Source of the DNA: Mercurialis annua
Taxonomy: Eukaryota; Streptophyta; Magnoliopsida; Malpighiales; Euphorbiaceae
Direction of reading: 5' to 3'
Assembly (NCBI RefSeq): GCF_937616625.2
Contig: NC_065574.1
Span: 25,608,501 to 25,672,500 of the forward strand
DNA: 64,000 nucleotides
Shown: positions 44,512 through 54,641 of the stretch, in pieces
Position numbering within the stretch: the stretch's first letter is position 1
Layout of the letters: each line of letters starts with the position of its first letter
Notes under the pieces: model-generated
The model's database searches: none
The model's input: the letters and a program-made list of their open reading frames with translations, nothing else
What the model was told of the DNA's origin: nothing
Translations under genes and position numbers: made by a program

Positions 44512-45003
44512 TTACCAAGTAGCGAATGCTGGTGATTGCTCTTGAGTCATAAAGGAACGGTCTCCCCGTATTCCATTGTAGGCCAGTTGCATATCCACAA
44601 TCGAATACAGTGTCTTGATTTCCTTTACTTCTTTTTCTCTTCTTCCAAACACTACTATCAGCTCCGCCGGTCCACGAGGTTGGATGGGAGTTCCTCCGAG
44701 TCCCATGATCGGCACTGGGCAGTGTTTGAGCTTTCCAATTTCTCCTCTGATCCTTTTGTATGTTTCCCATGTAATCAAAATTACCGCACTTCCCTCATCT
44801 ACGAGTAGCTTCATTACTAGGAAGTTGTTGATTATGGCTTCGACCACCAATGCGATGTTATGCGGCCCTTTTACGTGTTGTCCGTCGTCTTCCGAGAAGG
44901 TGATCACCTTTGCTGTTTCTCCTTTTCCTATAGCCTGCTCCGCTACCTGCATTATCTCGGCTCTCAGTCTTTTCCTTCCTTCTTTCCCGCTTCTTCCGCT
45001 CAC
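44512..45003 (-). pseudogene. Tat-type retropepsin (aspartic protease), frameshifted
   Basis: The 163-codon frame carries ITFSEDD, then HNIALVVEAIINNFLV, then the active-site region LLVDEGSAVILITW and VVFGRREKEVK, an order typical of Tat/Ogre pol starts. The active site reads D-E-G where D-[ST/G]-G is expected. Near 44560-44580 the protein leaves its frame; the expected continuation GRPFLYDSRAITSIRYLV appears in another frame, ending at KGDQ plus a stop (about 44462). In the normal element RT would follow; here it is gone. Confidence 0.78.
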
Positions 45004-45169
45004 AATGATGTTAATGACTCCGGCAATGTGTTTCTTTCTTCCCGTTTCTTCTTCCTTTTTTTCCTCTTGTCTGCTCCTTTCTTTCGCTGTTCCTTTTCAT
45101 CTCTGTTGTTTGTGTATTTCCTTAACACTCTTGACTCGATCAGCTTCTCTATTTCTTCGTCAGGTCGTA

Positions 45170-45222
45170 GCATTCCTCAGTGTCATGTCCATAGTCCTCG
45201 TGGAACTTACAACACTTGTTCT
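45170..45222 (-). pseudogene. Tat gag zinc-knuckle remnant
   Basis: On the minus strand a CKFHEDYGHDTEEC piece is readable, the atypical Cys/His motif near the end of Tat-type gag proteins. A stop follows after LTKK. It lies between the gag core and the protease, as expected. Confidence 0.6.
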
Positions 45223-45469
45223 CGTCTCTCGTTCCTGTTCTATGGATCATCTTTTTGGGCCAGGTTACCGGCGTTCTGCTTTCTTTGTCCCTCATCACAA
45301 TGTTTCCTGTTGTGGTGTTCAGTGGTGTGAATGCCTCTGTCCTGTCGCCATACCTCGTTCGGTAGTCATGAGAGTACCTGTTGTCGTTCCTCCAGTGGTT
45401 ATTTTCCTCCTAAAGGCTGTACCTGCTAATGCTTCGGTGGCTCGTGCTATAGTCCTTTCCTGAATGCGA

Positions 45470-46162
45470 GGATTGCCTTTGGGAGGCGCTTCGCTTTCTC
45501 TCCTTCTTTCTTGGCGCATCGTTTGTCTTTTGTCTTCTTCTGTCATCTACGCTGATGCATTTCTGGGCTACCGCAGTTACCTCCTAATATGTTTTTGTCT
45601 TCTTCGACCTTAATTTATCTCCCAGTACTCCCATTCTCGTTCCATTCTTTAGAGCTTGTACCACAGTGTCATTGTTTAGGTCCTCTATCATCATAGCCTC
45701 ATTGTTGAATCTTTCAATGTATGCTCTCAGTGTTTCCCCTTCTCCTTATTTGCATGTGTACAATTCTTCCGAGCTTCGCTTTGGCAGAATGTTTATGACG
45801 AACCTTATCACGAACTCCCTGTTTAGTGTTCTCCGGGTAGCTATTGATCCGGCTTTTAAACCGTTGTACCATCTTTGTGCTGTGTCACTGAGAGTGGTGG
45901 GAAATGTCTTGAGGAGTATCGCGTCCGAGACATCCAATAGTACCATCTTGTTGTAGTATTTGGTAACGTGATGTCTGGACAACCGGTGCCGTCGAAGTTG
46001 GGTACCTTGAGTCTTTCCGGCCATTTCTCGGACAACATGCTCGTCGACAGAGGTGTGGACTTCCTTCAGATCCAACCCATCTGTTCCTATCTTAGATCGT
46101 TTGGGTAGGGTGCCTTTTTCCTTGGATGTTGGTCCCGTTGCGTTCTTGCTGACATCCGCCAT
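45470..46162 (-). pseudogene. Tat-type gag (retrotransposon gag domain), with stops
   Basis: Starts MADVSKN (ATG at 46162-46160), 38 bp after the PBS. The gag core is at about residues 80-140 (LLKTFPTTLSDTAQRWYNGL, REFVIRFV). The frame is interrupted by TAA (45748-45746), continues in the same frame with LRAYIERFNNEA and LQALKNG-like sequence, and meets a TAG at 45596-45594. Both stops fit single base changes of a sense codon. A long plus-strand frame across 44615-45463 is antisense to gag and protease and is not a gene. Confidence 0.75.
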
Positions 46163-46200
46163 GGCACAATACAATCAGTAAAAGTTTATTCCTGTGATTT

Positions 46201-46216
46201 CCCACAAACGGCGCCA
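46201..46216 (-). other. Primer-binding site of Tat type (tRNA-Asp-like)
   Basis: On the minus strand TGGCGCCGTTTGTGGG, two bases after the LTR end CATCA. The first ten bases match the TGGCGCCGTT site used by many plant gypsy elements. Confidence 0.75.
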
Positions 46217-46218
46217 AA

Positions 46219-46437
46219 TGATGGATCCGGATGTCGGATGTCAATCTAAGAGTACGGGTGCTTTGAGATCAGGTATATGTCGGGTACTGGTTGGTCTGAA
46301 TTTGCGATCCCTCTGGCAGGTGGAGTTGTGGTCCTTTTCTAGTGTTTGTTGCGCGCTCCGCTTTCCTTTCAATCTTAGCCGATGTGCGATTTGTGGTTTT
46401 CTCCCTTTTGCCTTATCTTATTTACTTGTTCCATCAC
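46219..46437 (-). repeat. 3' part of a Tat LTR, truncated
   Basis: About 219 bp of non-satellite sequence between the PBS and the satellite. It ends (minus strand) in CCGGATCCATCA. Because the LTR start is missing, the break with satellite near 46437 is a deletion or recombination junction. Confidence 0.65.
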
Positions 46438-46549
46438 TAAAGTTTCACATGTTTAGCGATTTAAGCCACACGTTACGAAACAAATCCAAACGTTTAACAT
46501 TTTTAGCGATTTATGCCAAACTTTTAAAACGTTACGAAAAAAATCCAAA
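46438..46549 (+). repeat. 60-bp satellite, short forward block
   Basis: Two units, then a switch near 46549 (CGAAAAAAATCC followed by AAAAAGGTGAAACG). Confidence 0.9.
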
Positions 46550-49393
46550 AAGGTGAAACGTTTGGATTTGTTTCATAACGTTTGTAAACGTTTGGTTTTA
46601 TTTCGTAACGTTTTAAACGTTTGTATTGTTTTTGTAACGCTTAAAACATTTGGATTGGTTTCATAATGTTTTAAACGTTTGGCTTAAATCGCTAAAAAGA
46701 TGAAACGTTTGGATTTTTTTTTGTAACGTTTCTAAACGTTGGGCTAAAATCGCTAAAACTGTGAAACGTTTGGATTTGTTTCGTAACTTTTGTAAACATT
46801 TGGCTTAAATTGCTAAAAAGGTGAAACATTTGGTTTTGTTTCGTAACGTTTGTAAACATTTGGCTTAAATCGCTAAAAGGGTGAAACGTTTGGATTTGTT
46901 TCGTAATGTTTGAATGTTTGGATTGGTTTCGTAACGTTTGTACACATTTGGTTTTGTTTCGTAATATTTGTAAATGTTTAGCTTAAACTGCTAAAAAGGT
47001 AAAACATTTGGATTTGTTTCGTAACGTTTCAAACGTTTGGATTGGTTTCGTAGCGTCTGTAAACGATTGGCTTAAATCGCTAAAAAGGTGAAACATTTGG
47101 ATTTGTTTCGTAATTTTTGTAAACGTTTGGCATAAATCGTTAAAATTGTGAAACGTTTGGATTTATTTCCCTAACGTTTGTAAACGTTTGGCTTAAATCG
47201 CTAAAAAGGTGAAACATTTGGTTTTGTTTCGTAACGTTTGTAAACATTTGGTATAAATCGTTAAAAAGGTGAAACGTTTGGATTTGTTTCGTAACATTTG
47301 TAAATTTTTGGCTTAACTTGCTAAAAAGGGGAAACGTTTGGTATTGTTTAACGTTTGGATTAAATCGCTAAAAAGGTGGAACATTTGGATTTGTTTCGTA
47401 ATGTTTGTAAATGTTTTTCTTAAATCGCTAAAAAGGGGAAACGTTTGGTTTTGTTCCGTAACGTTTGTAAACATTTGGCTTAAATTGCTAAAAAGGTGAA
47501 ATGTTTGGATTTGTTTTGTAACATTTGTAAACGTTTGGGTTAAATCGCTAAAACTGTGAAACGTTTGGATTTGTTTTGTTACGTTTGTAAACGTTTGGCT
47601 TAAATTGCTAAAAAGGTGAAACTTTTGGTTTTGTTTCGTAACGTTTGTAAACATTTGGCTTAAATTGCTAAAAAGGTGAAACGTTTGGATTTGTTTCGTA
47701 ACGTTTTAAATTTAAACGTTTGGATTTATTTCGTAACGTTTGTACACATTTGGTTTTGTTTCGTAACATTTGTAAACATTTGGCTTAAATCGCTAAATCG
47801 GTGAAATGTTTGGATTTGTTTCGTAACGTTTTAAACGTTTGGAATTGTTTCGTAACGTTTGTACACATTTGGTTTTGTTTCGTAACATTTGTAAACATTT
47901 GGCTTAAATCGCTAAAACAGAGAAACGTTTGGTTTTGTTTTGTATCTTTTGTGAATGTTTGGCTTAAATTGCTAAAAATATTAAATGTTTGGTTTTATTT
48001 CGTGACGTTTGTAAACGTTTGGATTTGTTTTGTAACGTTTTAAAGGTTTGGATTGGTTTTGTAATGTTTTATATGTTTGGCTTAAATCGCTAGAAAGGGG
48101 ACACGTTTGGATTTGTTTCGGAACGTTTTAAATGTTTGGCTTCAATCTCTAAAAAGATAAAACGTTTGGATTTGTTTCATAACGTTTGTAAACATTTGGC
48201 TTAAATCGCTAAAAAGGTGAAACGTTTGGTTTTGTTTCGTAACGTTTGTAAACATTTGACTTAAATCGCTAAAAGGGTGAAACGTTTGGATTTTTTTGTA
48301 ACGTTTTAAATATTTCGATTGGTTTTGTAACATTTGTAAACATTTGGATTTGTTTCCTTAACGTTTGATTTAAATCGCTAAGAAGGTAAAACGTTTGGAT
48401 TTGTTTCGTAACGTTTTAAACGTTTGGATTGGTTTCGTAACGTTTGTAAACGTCTGGCATAAATTGCTAAAAATTTGAAACGTTTGGTTTTGTTTCATAA
48501 CGTTTGTAAACATTTTGTTTAAATTGCTAAAAAAGTGAAACGTTTGGTTTTGTTTCGTAACGTTTGTAAACGACGTTTGTAAACGTTTGGCTAAAATCAC
48601 TAATAATGTGGAAAAAATGTGAAACGTTTGGATTTGTTTCGTAACGTTTGTAAACATTTGGCTTAACTCTCTAAAAAGGTAAACGTTTGGATTTGTTTCG
48701 TAACGTTTGTAAATGTTTGGCTTAAATCGCTAAAAAGGTGAAACGTATGGATTTGTTTTGTAACGTTTGTAAACGTTTGGCCTAAATCGCTCAAAAGGGG
48801 AGACATTTGGTTTTGTTTGGTAACGTTTGTAAACGTTTGGCTTCAATCGCTAAAAAGGTGAAACATTGGTTTTGTTTCCTAACTTTTGTAAAATCGCTAA
48901 AATGGTGAAACTTTTGGATTGGTTTGGTAACATCTTAAACGTTTGGCTTAGATCGCTAAAAAGGTGAAACGTTTTGTTTTCTTTTGTAACGTTTGTAAAC
49001 GTTTGGCTAAAATCGCTAAAAAGGGGACACGTTTGGATTTGTTTCGTAATGTTTTAAACTTCTGGATTGGTTTCATAATGTTTTAAACGTTTGGCTTAAA
49101 TCACTAAAAAGGAGAAACGTTTGGATTGGTTTCGTAACGTTTGTACACATTTGGTTTTGTTTCGTAACATTTTTAAACATTTGGCTTAAATCGCTAAAAA
49201 GGTGAAACGTTTGGATTTTCTTCGTAACGTTTTAAACGTTTGGATGTGTTTCGTAACGTTTGTAAACGTTTGTGTTAAATCGCTAAAAAGGTGAAACGTT
49301 TGGTTTTGTTTTGTAATGTTTGTAAACGTTTGGCTGAAATTGCTAAAAAGGGGAAACTTTTGGTTTTGTTTCGTAACGTTTGTAAACGACGTT
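46550..49393 (-). repeat. 60-bp satellite, reverse block
   Basis: Reverse units with a recurrent GTACACATTTGGTTTTG variant (about 46942, 47742, 47864, 49142) and a 122-bp local duplication (47720-47790 and 47842-47912). Exact 60-bp phasing leaves reverse-strand open frames near 47313-47654 and 48370-48657. Confidence 0.92.
47920..49130 (-). repeat. Second higher-order duplication, copy 1
   Basis: Landmark variants occur in the same order as in 50455-51745: TGTATCTTTTGTGAATG (47941), TAGAAAGGGGACACG (48091), TAATAATGTGGAAAAAATG (48601), TCAAAAGGGG (48791) and GTTTTGTTTTCTTTTG (48971). Confidence 0.8.
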
Positions 49394-49914
49394 AAATTGA
49401 AAATTGAGGGGATTGAATTTGCACCAATGAAACCATAAATTTGATACACAATTGACAAATATGATCAATCTTTTTTTTAGATAATTAAGGGGATTCTTTT
49501 ATTTTCTCTTATTCATCCGTATGGATCATAGATATTTGAAAATGTTTTCTTTTGTTCAGGTTCACGATCTAAACAAGTCGCACATACACCCTAGTACGTG
49601 TTCCTCGACGCTAAGGAAATCTCCCAAGAGCAGAGGATTTGGTGATCTTTCTGGTTGGCTGTCTTGTGTTTCTAATAAGTTGTTTAATAGTTGGCATGTT
49701 GAATCATATGCATAATGGGCTGGGTTAGATCGATCCTAACCGAATGATTATGAATTTTTTCTATATTATTATTAAATAATTAATAACTATAATTAAATAT
49801 AAATAATAATAATTCATAGAATATTAAATTTAAACTGAGAGTCCAGTAAGAATAAGAAAAAAACCTCCAACCGCGATTTGCGCGAAATTTCTGCTATTTC
49901 TTATGCAACTGCTA
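49394..49914 (+). other. About 520-bp non-satellite insert with an exon-like segment
   Basis: Unique sequence breaking the reverse array. The left boundary follows GTAAACGACGTT, the right is at ATGAAACGTTTGG. It contains an acceptor-like TTTTCTTTTGTTCAG, a 51-codon open piece and then AT-rich sequence. No terminal inverted repeat or clear target duplication is visible. It may be a captured piece of a host gene or a filler sequence from break repair. Confidence 0.6.
49560..49715 (+). pseudogene. Possible captured last exon of a host gene, unknown product
   Basis: After the acceptor TTTGTTCAG (49551-49559) an open frame runs to TAA at 49713-49715: VHDLNKSHIHPSTC, then Ser/Arg-rich, then [17 protein letters not shown] and WHVESYA. 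Codon use and composition differ from both satellite and retroelement surroundings. I do not recognise the protein. A frame beginning at ATG 49521 would include the polypyrimidine tract and is less likely. Confidence 0.35.
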
Positions 49915-52348
49915 TATGAAACGTTTGGATTTGTTTCGTAACATTTGTAAACATTTCGCTTAAATCGCTACAAAGGTGAAACGTTTGTTTTTGTTTCGTA
50001 ACATTTGTAAACATTTCGCTTAAATCACTACAAAGGTGAAACGTTTGTTTTTGTTTCGTAACGTTTGTAACGGTTGGCTTAAATCGCTAAAAAGGTGAAA
50101 CGTCTGGTTTTGTTTCGTAATGTTTCAAAATGTTTGGCTTAAATCCCTAAAACTGTGAAACGTTTGGATTTGTTTCCTAACGTTGAAAACATTTGGCTTA
50201 AATCGCTAAAAAGGTGAAACGTTTGGTTTTATTTCGTAACGTTTGTTAACATTTGGCTTAAATCGCTTCACAGGTGAAACGTTTGGATTTTTTTCGTAAA
50301 ATTTGTAAACGTTTGGCTTAAATCACTAAAAAGGTTAAACGTTTGGTTTTGTTTCGTAATGTTTGTAAACGTTTGGCTTAAATCGTTAAAAAGGTGAAAC
50401 GTTTGGATTTGTTTCATAACTTTTGTAAACGTTTCTCTTAAATTGCTAAAACGGTGAAACGTTTGGTTTTGTTTTGTATCTTTTGTGAATGTTTGGCTTA
50501 AATCGCTAAAAATATTAAACGTTTGGTTTTATTTCGTAACGTTTGTAAATGTTTGGCTTAAATCGCTAAAAATGGGAAACGTTTGGATTTGTTTTGTAAT
50601 GTTTTAAAGATTTGGATTGGTTTTGTAATGTTTTATATGTTTGGCTTAAATCGCTAGAAAGGGGACACGTTTGGATTGGTTTCGTAACATTTTAAACGTT
50701 TGGCTTCAATCGCTAAAAAGGTGAAATGTTTGGATTTGTTTCGTAACGTTTGTAAACATTTGGCTTAAATCGGTAAAAAGGTGAAATGTTTGGATTTGTT
50801 TCGTTACGTTTGTAAACGTTTGGCTTAAATCGCTAAAAAGGTGAAACGTTTGGTTTTGTTTTGTAACGTTTGTAAACATTTGACTTAAATCTCTAAAAGG
50901 GTGAAACGTTTGGATTTTTTCGTAACGTTTGAAACATTTGGATTGGTTTTGTAACGTTTGTAAACATTTGGATTTGTTTCGTAAACGTTTGATTTAAATC
51001 GCTAAAAAGGTGAAACGTTCGGATTTGTTTCGTAACATTTTAAACGTTTGGATTGGTTTCGCAACGTTTGTAAACGTCTGGCTTAAATCGCTGAAAAGTT
51101 GAAACGTTTGGTTTTGTTTCGTAACATTTGTAAACATTTTGCTTAAATTGCTAAAAAGGTGAAACGTTTGGTTTTGTTTCGTAATGTTTGTAAACGTTTG
51201 GATAAAATCACTAATAATGTGGAAAAAATGTGAAACGTTTGGATTTGTTTCGTAACATTTGTAAACATTTGGCTCAACTCACTAAAAAGGTGAAACATTT
51301 GGATTTGTTTCGTAACGTTTGTAAATGTTTGGCTTAAATCGCTAAAAAGGTGAAACGTATGGATTTGTTTCGTAACGTTTGTAAACGTTTGGCCTAAATC
51401 GCTCAAAAGGGGAAATATTTGGTTTTGTTTGGTAACGTTTGTAAACGTTTGGCTTCAATCGCTTAAAAGGTGAAACATTGGTTTTGTTTCCTAACTTATG
51501 TAAATGTTTGTCTTAAATCGCTAAAATGGTAAAACATTTGGATTGGTTTAGTAACATCTTAAACGTATGGCTTAAATCGCTAAAAAGGTGAAACGTTTTG
51601 TTTTCTTTTGTAACGTTTGTAAACGTTTGGCTGAAATCGCTAAAAAGGGGACACGTTTGGATTTGTTTCGTTATGTTTTAAACATTTGGATTGGTTTCAT
51701 AATATTTTAAACGTTTGTCTTAAATCGCTAAAAAGGGGAAACATTTTGATTTGTTTCGTAACGTTTGTAAACGTTGGCTTAAATCGCTAAAAATGTGTAA
51801 TGTTTGGATTTGTTTCGTAACATTTTAAATGTTTAGATTGTTTTCGTAACGTTTGTAAACGTTTGGCCTAAATCGCTAAAAGGGTGAAACATATGGTTTT
51901 GTTTCGAAACGTTTGTAAACGTTTGGGTGAAATCACTAAAAAGGTGAAACATTTAGATTTGTTTTGTAAATTTTGTAAACGTTTGTCTTAAATTGCTAAA
52001 AAGTTGAAACGTGAAACGTTTGGATTTGTTTCGTAATGTTTTAAACGTTTGCATTGGTTTTATAACGTTTTAAACTTTTGGCTTAAATCGCTAAAAAGGT
52101 TAAACATTTGGATTTGTTTCGTAAGGTTGGTAAATGTTTTGCTTAAATCGCTAAAAAGGTGAAAGTTTGGATTTGTTTTGTAACGTTTGTAATCGTTTAG
52201 CTTAAATCGCTAAAAAGGTGAAACGTTTGGATTTGTTTCTTAACATTTTTAACGTTTGGATTTGTTTCCTAATGTTTTAAATGTTTGGCTTAAATTGCTA
52301 GAAATGTGAAACGTTTGGATTTGTTTCGTAAAATTGTAAATCTTTGGA
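49915..52348 (-). repeat. 60-bp satellite, reverse block
   Basis: Reverse units continuing after the insert. Starts with a near-perfect doublet (TTTCGCTTAAATC.CTACAAAGG twice, 49918-50060). Ends near 52348, at GGAAGGTGAAAAAAAACC. Confidence 0.92.
50455..51745 (-). repeat. Second higher-order duplication, copy 2
   Basis: Landmarks match copy 1 at offsets growing from 2,534 to about 2,624: TGTATCTTTTGTGAATG (50475), TAGAAAGGGGACACG (50655), TAATAATGTGGAAAAAATG (51212), TCAAAAGGGG (51403) and GTTTTGTTTTCTTTTG (51595). The steps in the offset are one- or half-unit gains in this copy. Confidence 0.8.
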
Positions 52349-54378
52349 AGGTGAAAAAAAACCAAACGTTTTACTTTTTTAGCGATTTATGCCAAACGTT
52401 TACATACGTTACGAAACAAATCCCAACGTTTCCCATTTTTAGCGATTTAAGCCAAACGTTTAAAACTGTTACGAAACAAAACCAAACGTTTCCCCTTTTT
52501 AGCGATTTAAGCCAAAATTTTATAATCGTTACGAAACAAATCCAAACGTTTCATATTTTTAGCGATTTAAGCCAAATGTTTACATACGTTACGAAACAAA
52601 TCCAAAACGTTTAAAACGTTACGAAACAAATCCAAAACTTTTAAAACGTTACGAAACAAATCCAAACGTTTCCCCTTTTAGCGATTTAAGCCAACCGTTT
52701 ACAAACGTTACGAAACAAAACTAAATGTTTCACCTTTTCAATGATTTAAGCCAAATGTTTAAAACGTTATGAAACCAATCCAAACGTTTATAACACCACG
52801 AAACAAATCCAAACTTTTCACCTTTTTAGCGATTTCAGCCATAAGTATAAAACGTTACAAAACTATTCCAAACGTTTAAAACCTTACATAACAAATCGAA
52901 ACGTTTCACCATTTTAGAGATTTAAGCTAAATGCAATATTGCAGAATATTCAGCGTGTATTATAGGCGCTTCTTTGAAGCGTGTTTACAAACGTTACGAA
53001 ACAAATCCAAACGATTACCAATGTTACGAAAAAAATCCAAACGTTTACAAACATTACGAAAAAAACCAAACGTCTCACCTTTTTATCAATTTAAGCCAAA
53101 TATTTAAAACATTATGAAACGAACCCAAACGTTTAGGAAACAAATCCAAACATTTCACATTTTTAGCGATTTAAACCAAACGTTTATAAATGTTACTAAA
53201 CAAATTCAAAAGTTTATAAACGTTTACAATACCAAACATTTCACCTTTTAGCGATTTAAGCAAAACATTTGCAAACGTTACAAAACAAATCCAAACGTTT
53301 CACCTTTTTAGCGATTTAAGCAAACATTTAAAACGTTACAAAACCAATCCAAACATTTAAAACGTTACGAAACAAATCCAAATGTTTCACCTTTTTAGCG
53401 ATTTAAGACAAACGTTTAAAACGTTATGAAACAAATTCAAATATTTCACCTTATTAGCGATTTAAGCCAAACGTTTAAAACGTTACGAAACCAATCCAAA
53501 CGTTTAAAATGCAACAAAACAAAACCAAACGTTTAAAACATAACGAAACAAAGCCAAACGTTTCACCTTTTTTAGCGATTTATGCCAAAGGTTTACAAAC
53601 GTTACATAATAAATCCAAACGTTTCACATTTATAGCGATTTAAGCCAAACGTTTAAAAACGTTAAGAAACAAATCCAAACGTTTCATCTTTTTAGCGATT
53701 TAAGGAAAACGTTTACAAACGTTACGAAACAAATCTAAACGTTTCGCCTTTTTGTGATTTAAGCCAAACGTTTAAAAACGTAACGAAACAAATCCAAACA
53801 TTTCCCCTTTTTACCGATTAAAGCCAAACGTTTAAAACATTGCGAAACCAAGCCAAACATTTAAAACGTTATGAAACAAATCAAAATGTATCACATTTTT
53901 AGCGAATTTAGCCAAACGTTACGAAATAAATCCAAACGTTTCACCTTTTTTAGCGATTTATGCCAAACATTTACCAACGTTACGAAACAAAACCAAACGT
54001 TTCTTTTTCTAACAATTTAAGCCATACGTTTACAGACGTTGCGAAACAAATCCAAACGTTTCCCATTTTTAGCGATTTAAGCCAAACTTTTTCGAACGTT
54101 ACGAAACAATTCTAAACGTTTCACATTTTTAGTGATTTAAGCCAAACACAAATCCAAACATTTAAAACTAACAATTAAAATGTTAGGAAACAAATCCAAA
54201 CGTTTAAATGTTAGGAAAAAAAATGCAAACATTTCACTATTTTAGCGATTTTAGCCAAACATTTAAAACGTTACAAAACCAATCCAATCGTTTCACCTTT
54301 TTAGCAATTTTAGCCAAACATTTACAAACGTTACAAAACAAATCCAAATGTTTAAAAGGTTACGAAACCAATCCACAG
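52349..54378 (+). repeat. 60-bp satellite, forward block
   Basis: Forward units. Interrupted at about 52931-52983 by a 50-bp foreign piece. Ends at a switch near 54378 (CCAATCCACAGGC then TTTGATTTG). Confidence 0.92.
52932..52981. other. Small palindromic insert in the satellite
   Basis: About 50 bp without satellite similarity. Contains a perfect 12-bp palindrome TGCAATATTGCA (52932-52943) and a hairpin CGCTTC, TTT, GAAGCG (52967-52981). Size and structure fit a transposon footprint or repair filler; the origin is unknown. Confidence 0.5.
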
Positions 54379-54641
54379 GCTTTGATTTGTTTGGTAACAT
54401 TTGTAAACATTTGGCTTAAATTGCTAAAAAGGTGAAACGTTTGCTTTTGTTGCGTAACGTTTGTAAACGTTTGGATTGGTTTTGTAACGTTTTACATGTT
54501 TGGCTTAAATTGCTAAAAAGGAGAAAGGTTTGGTTTCGTAACATTTGTAAACGTTTGGCTTAAATAGCTAAAAAGGGGAAACGTTTGTTTTTGTTTCGTA
54601 ACGTTTGTAAACGTTTGGATTAGTTTTGTAACGTTTTAAAT
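54379..54641 (-). repeat. 60-bp satellite, last reverse block
   Basis: Four or five reverse units, ending ACGTTTTAAAT at the start of the next LTR. It is the right-most satellite in the window; none follows the retroelement. Confidence 0.9.

Larger units (their letters stand above)
43854..46437 (-). mobile_element. Ty3-gypsy Tat-type fragment (LTR end, PBS, gag, protease)
   Basis: Read on the minus strand: LTR 3' end (46437-46219), PBS, gag, protease, and a spacer that stops at 43854. Both ends are cut inside the element: the LTR lacks its 5' part and everything after protease is missing. No target duplication is seen. The satellite is reverse on the left and forward on the right. The gag and protease motifs and the PBS of the TGGCGCCG type are those of plant Tat/Ogre/Retand-like elements, as is the RT fragment at 62654-64000; that relation is by recognition, not alignment. 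Confidence 0.82.

Noticed and set aside
43896..44545. Hydrophobic plus-strand frames resembling membrane proteins
   Set aside because: Thymine-rich sequence gives Phe/Leu/Cys-rich frames by composition; the region is the decayed downstream part of the reverse Tat fragment.
44615..45463. 282-codon plus-strand frame
   Set aside because: It is antisense to clear Tat gag and protease sequence on the minus strand; its composition (Phe/Ser/Leu-rich) is that of a shadow frame.
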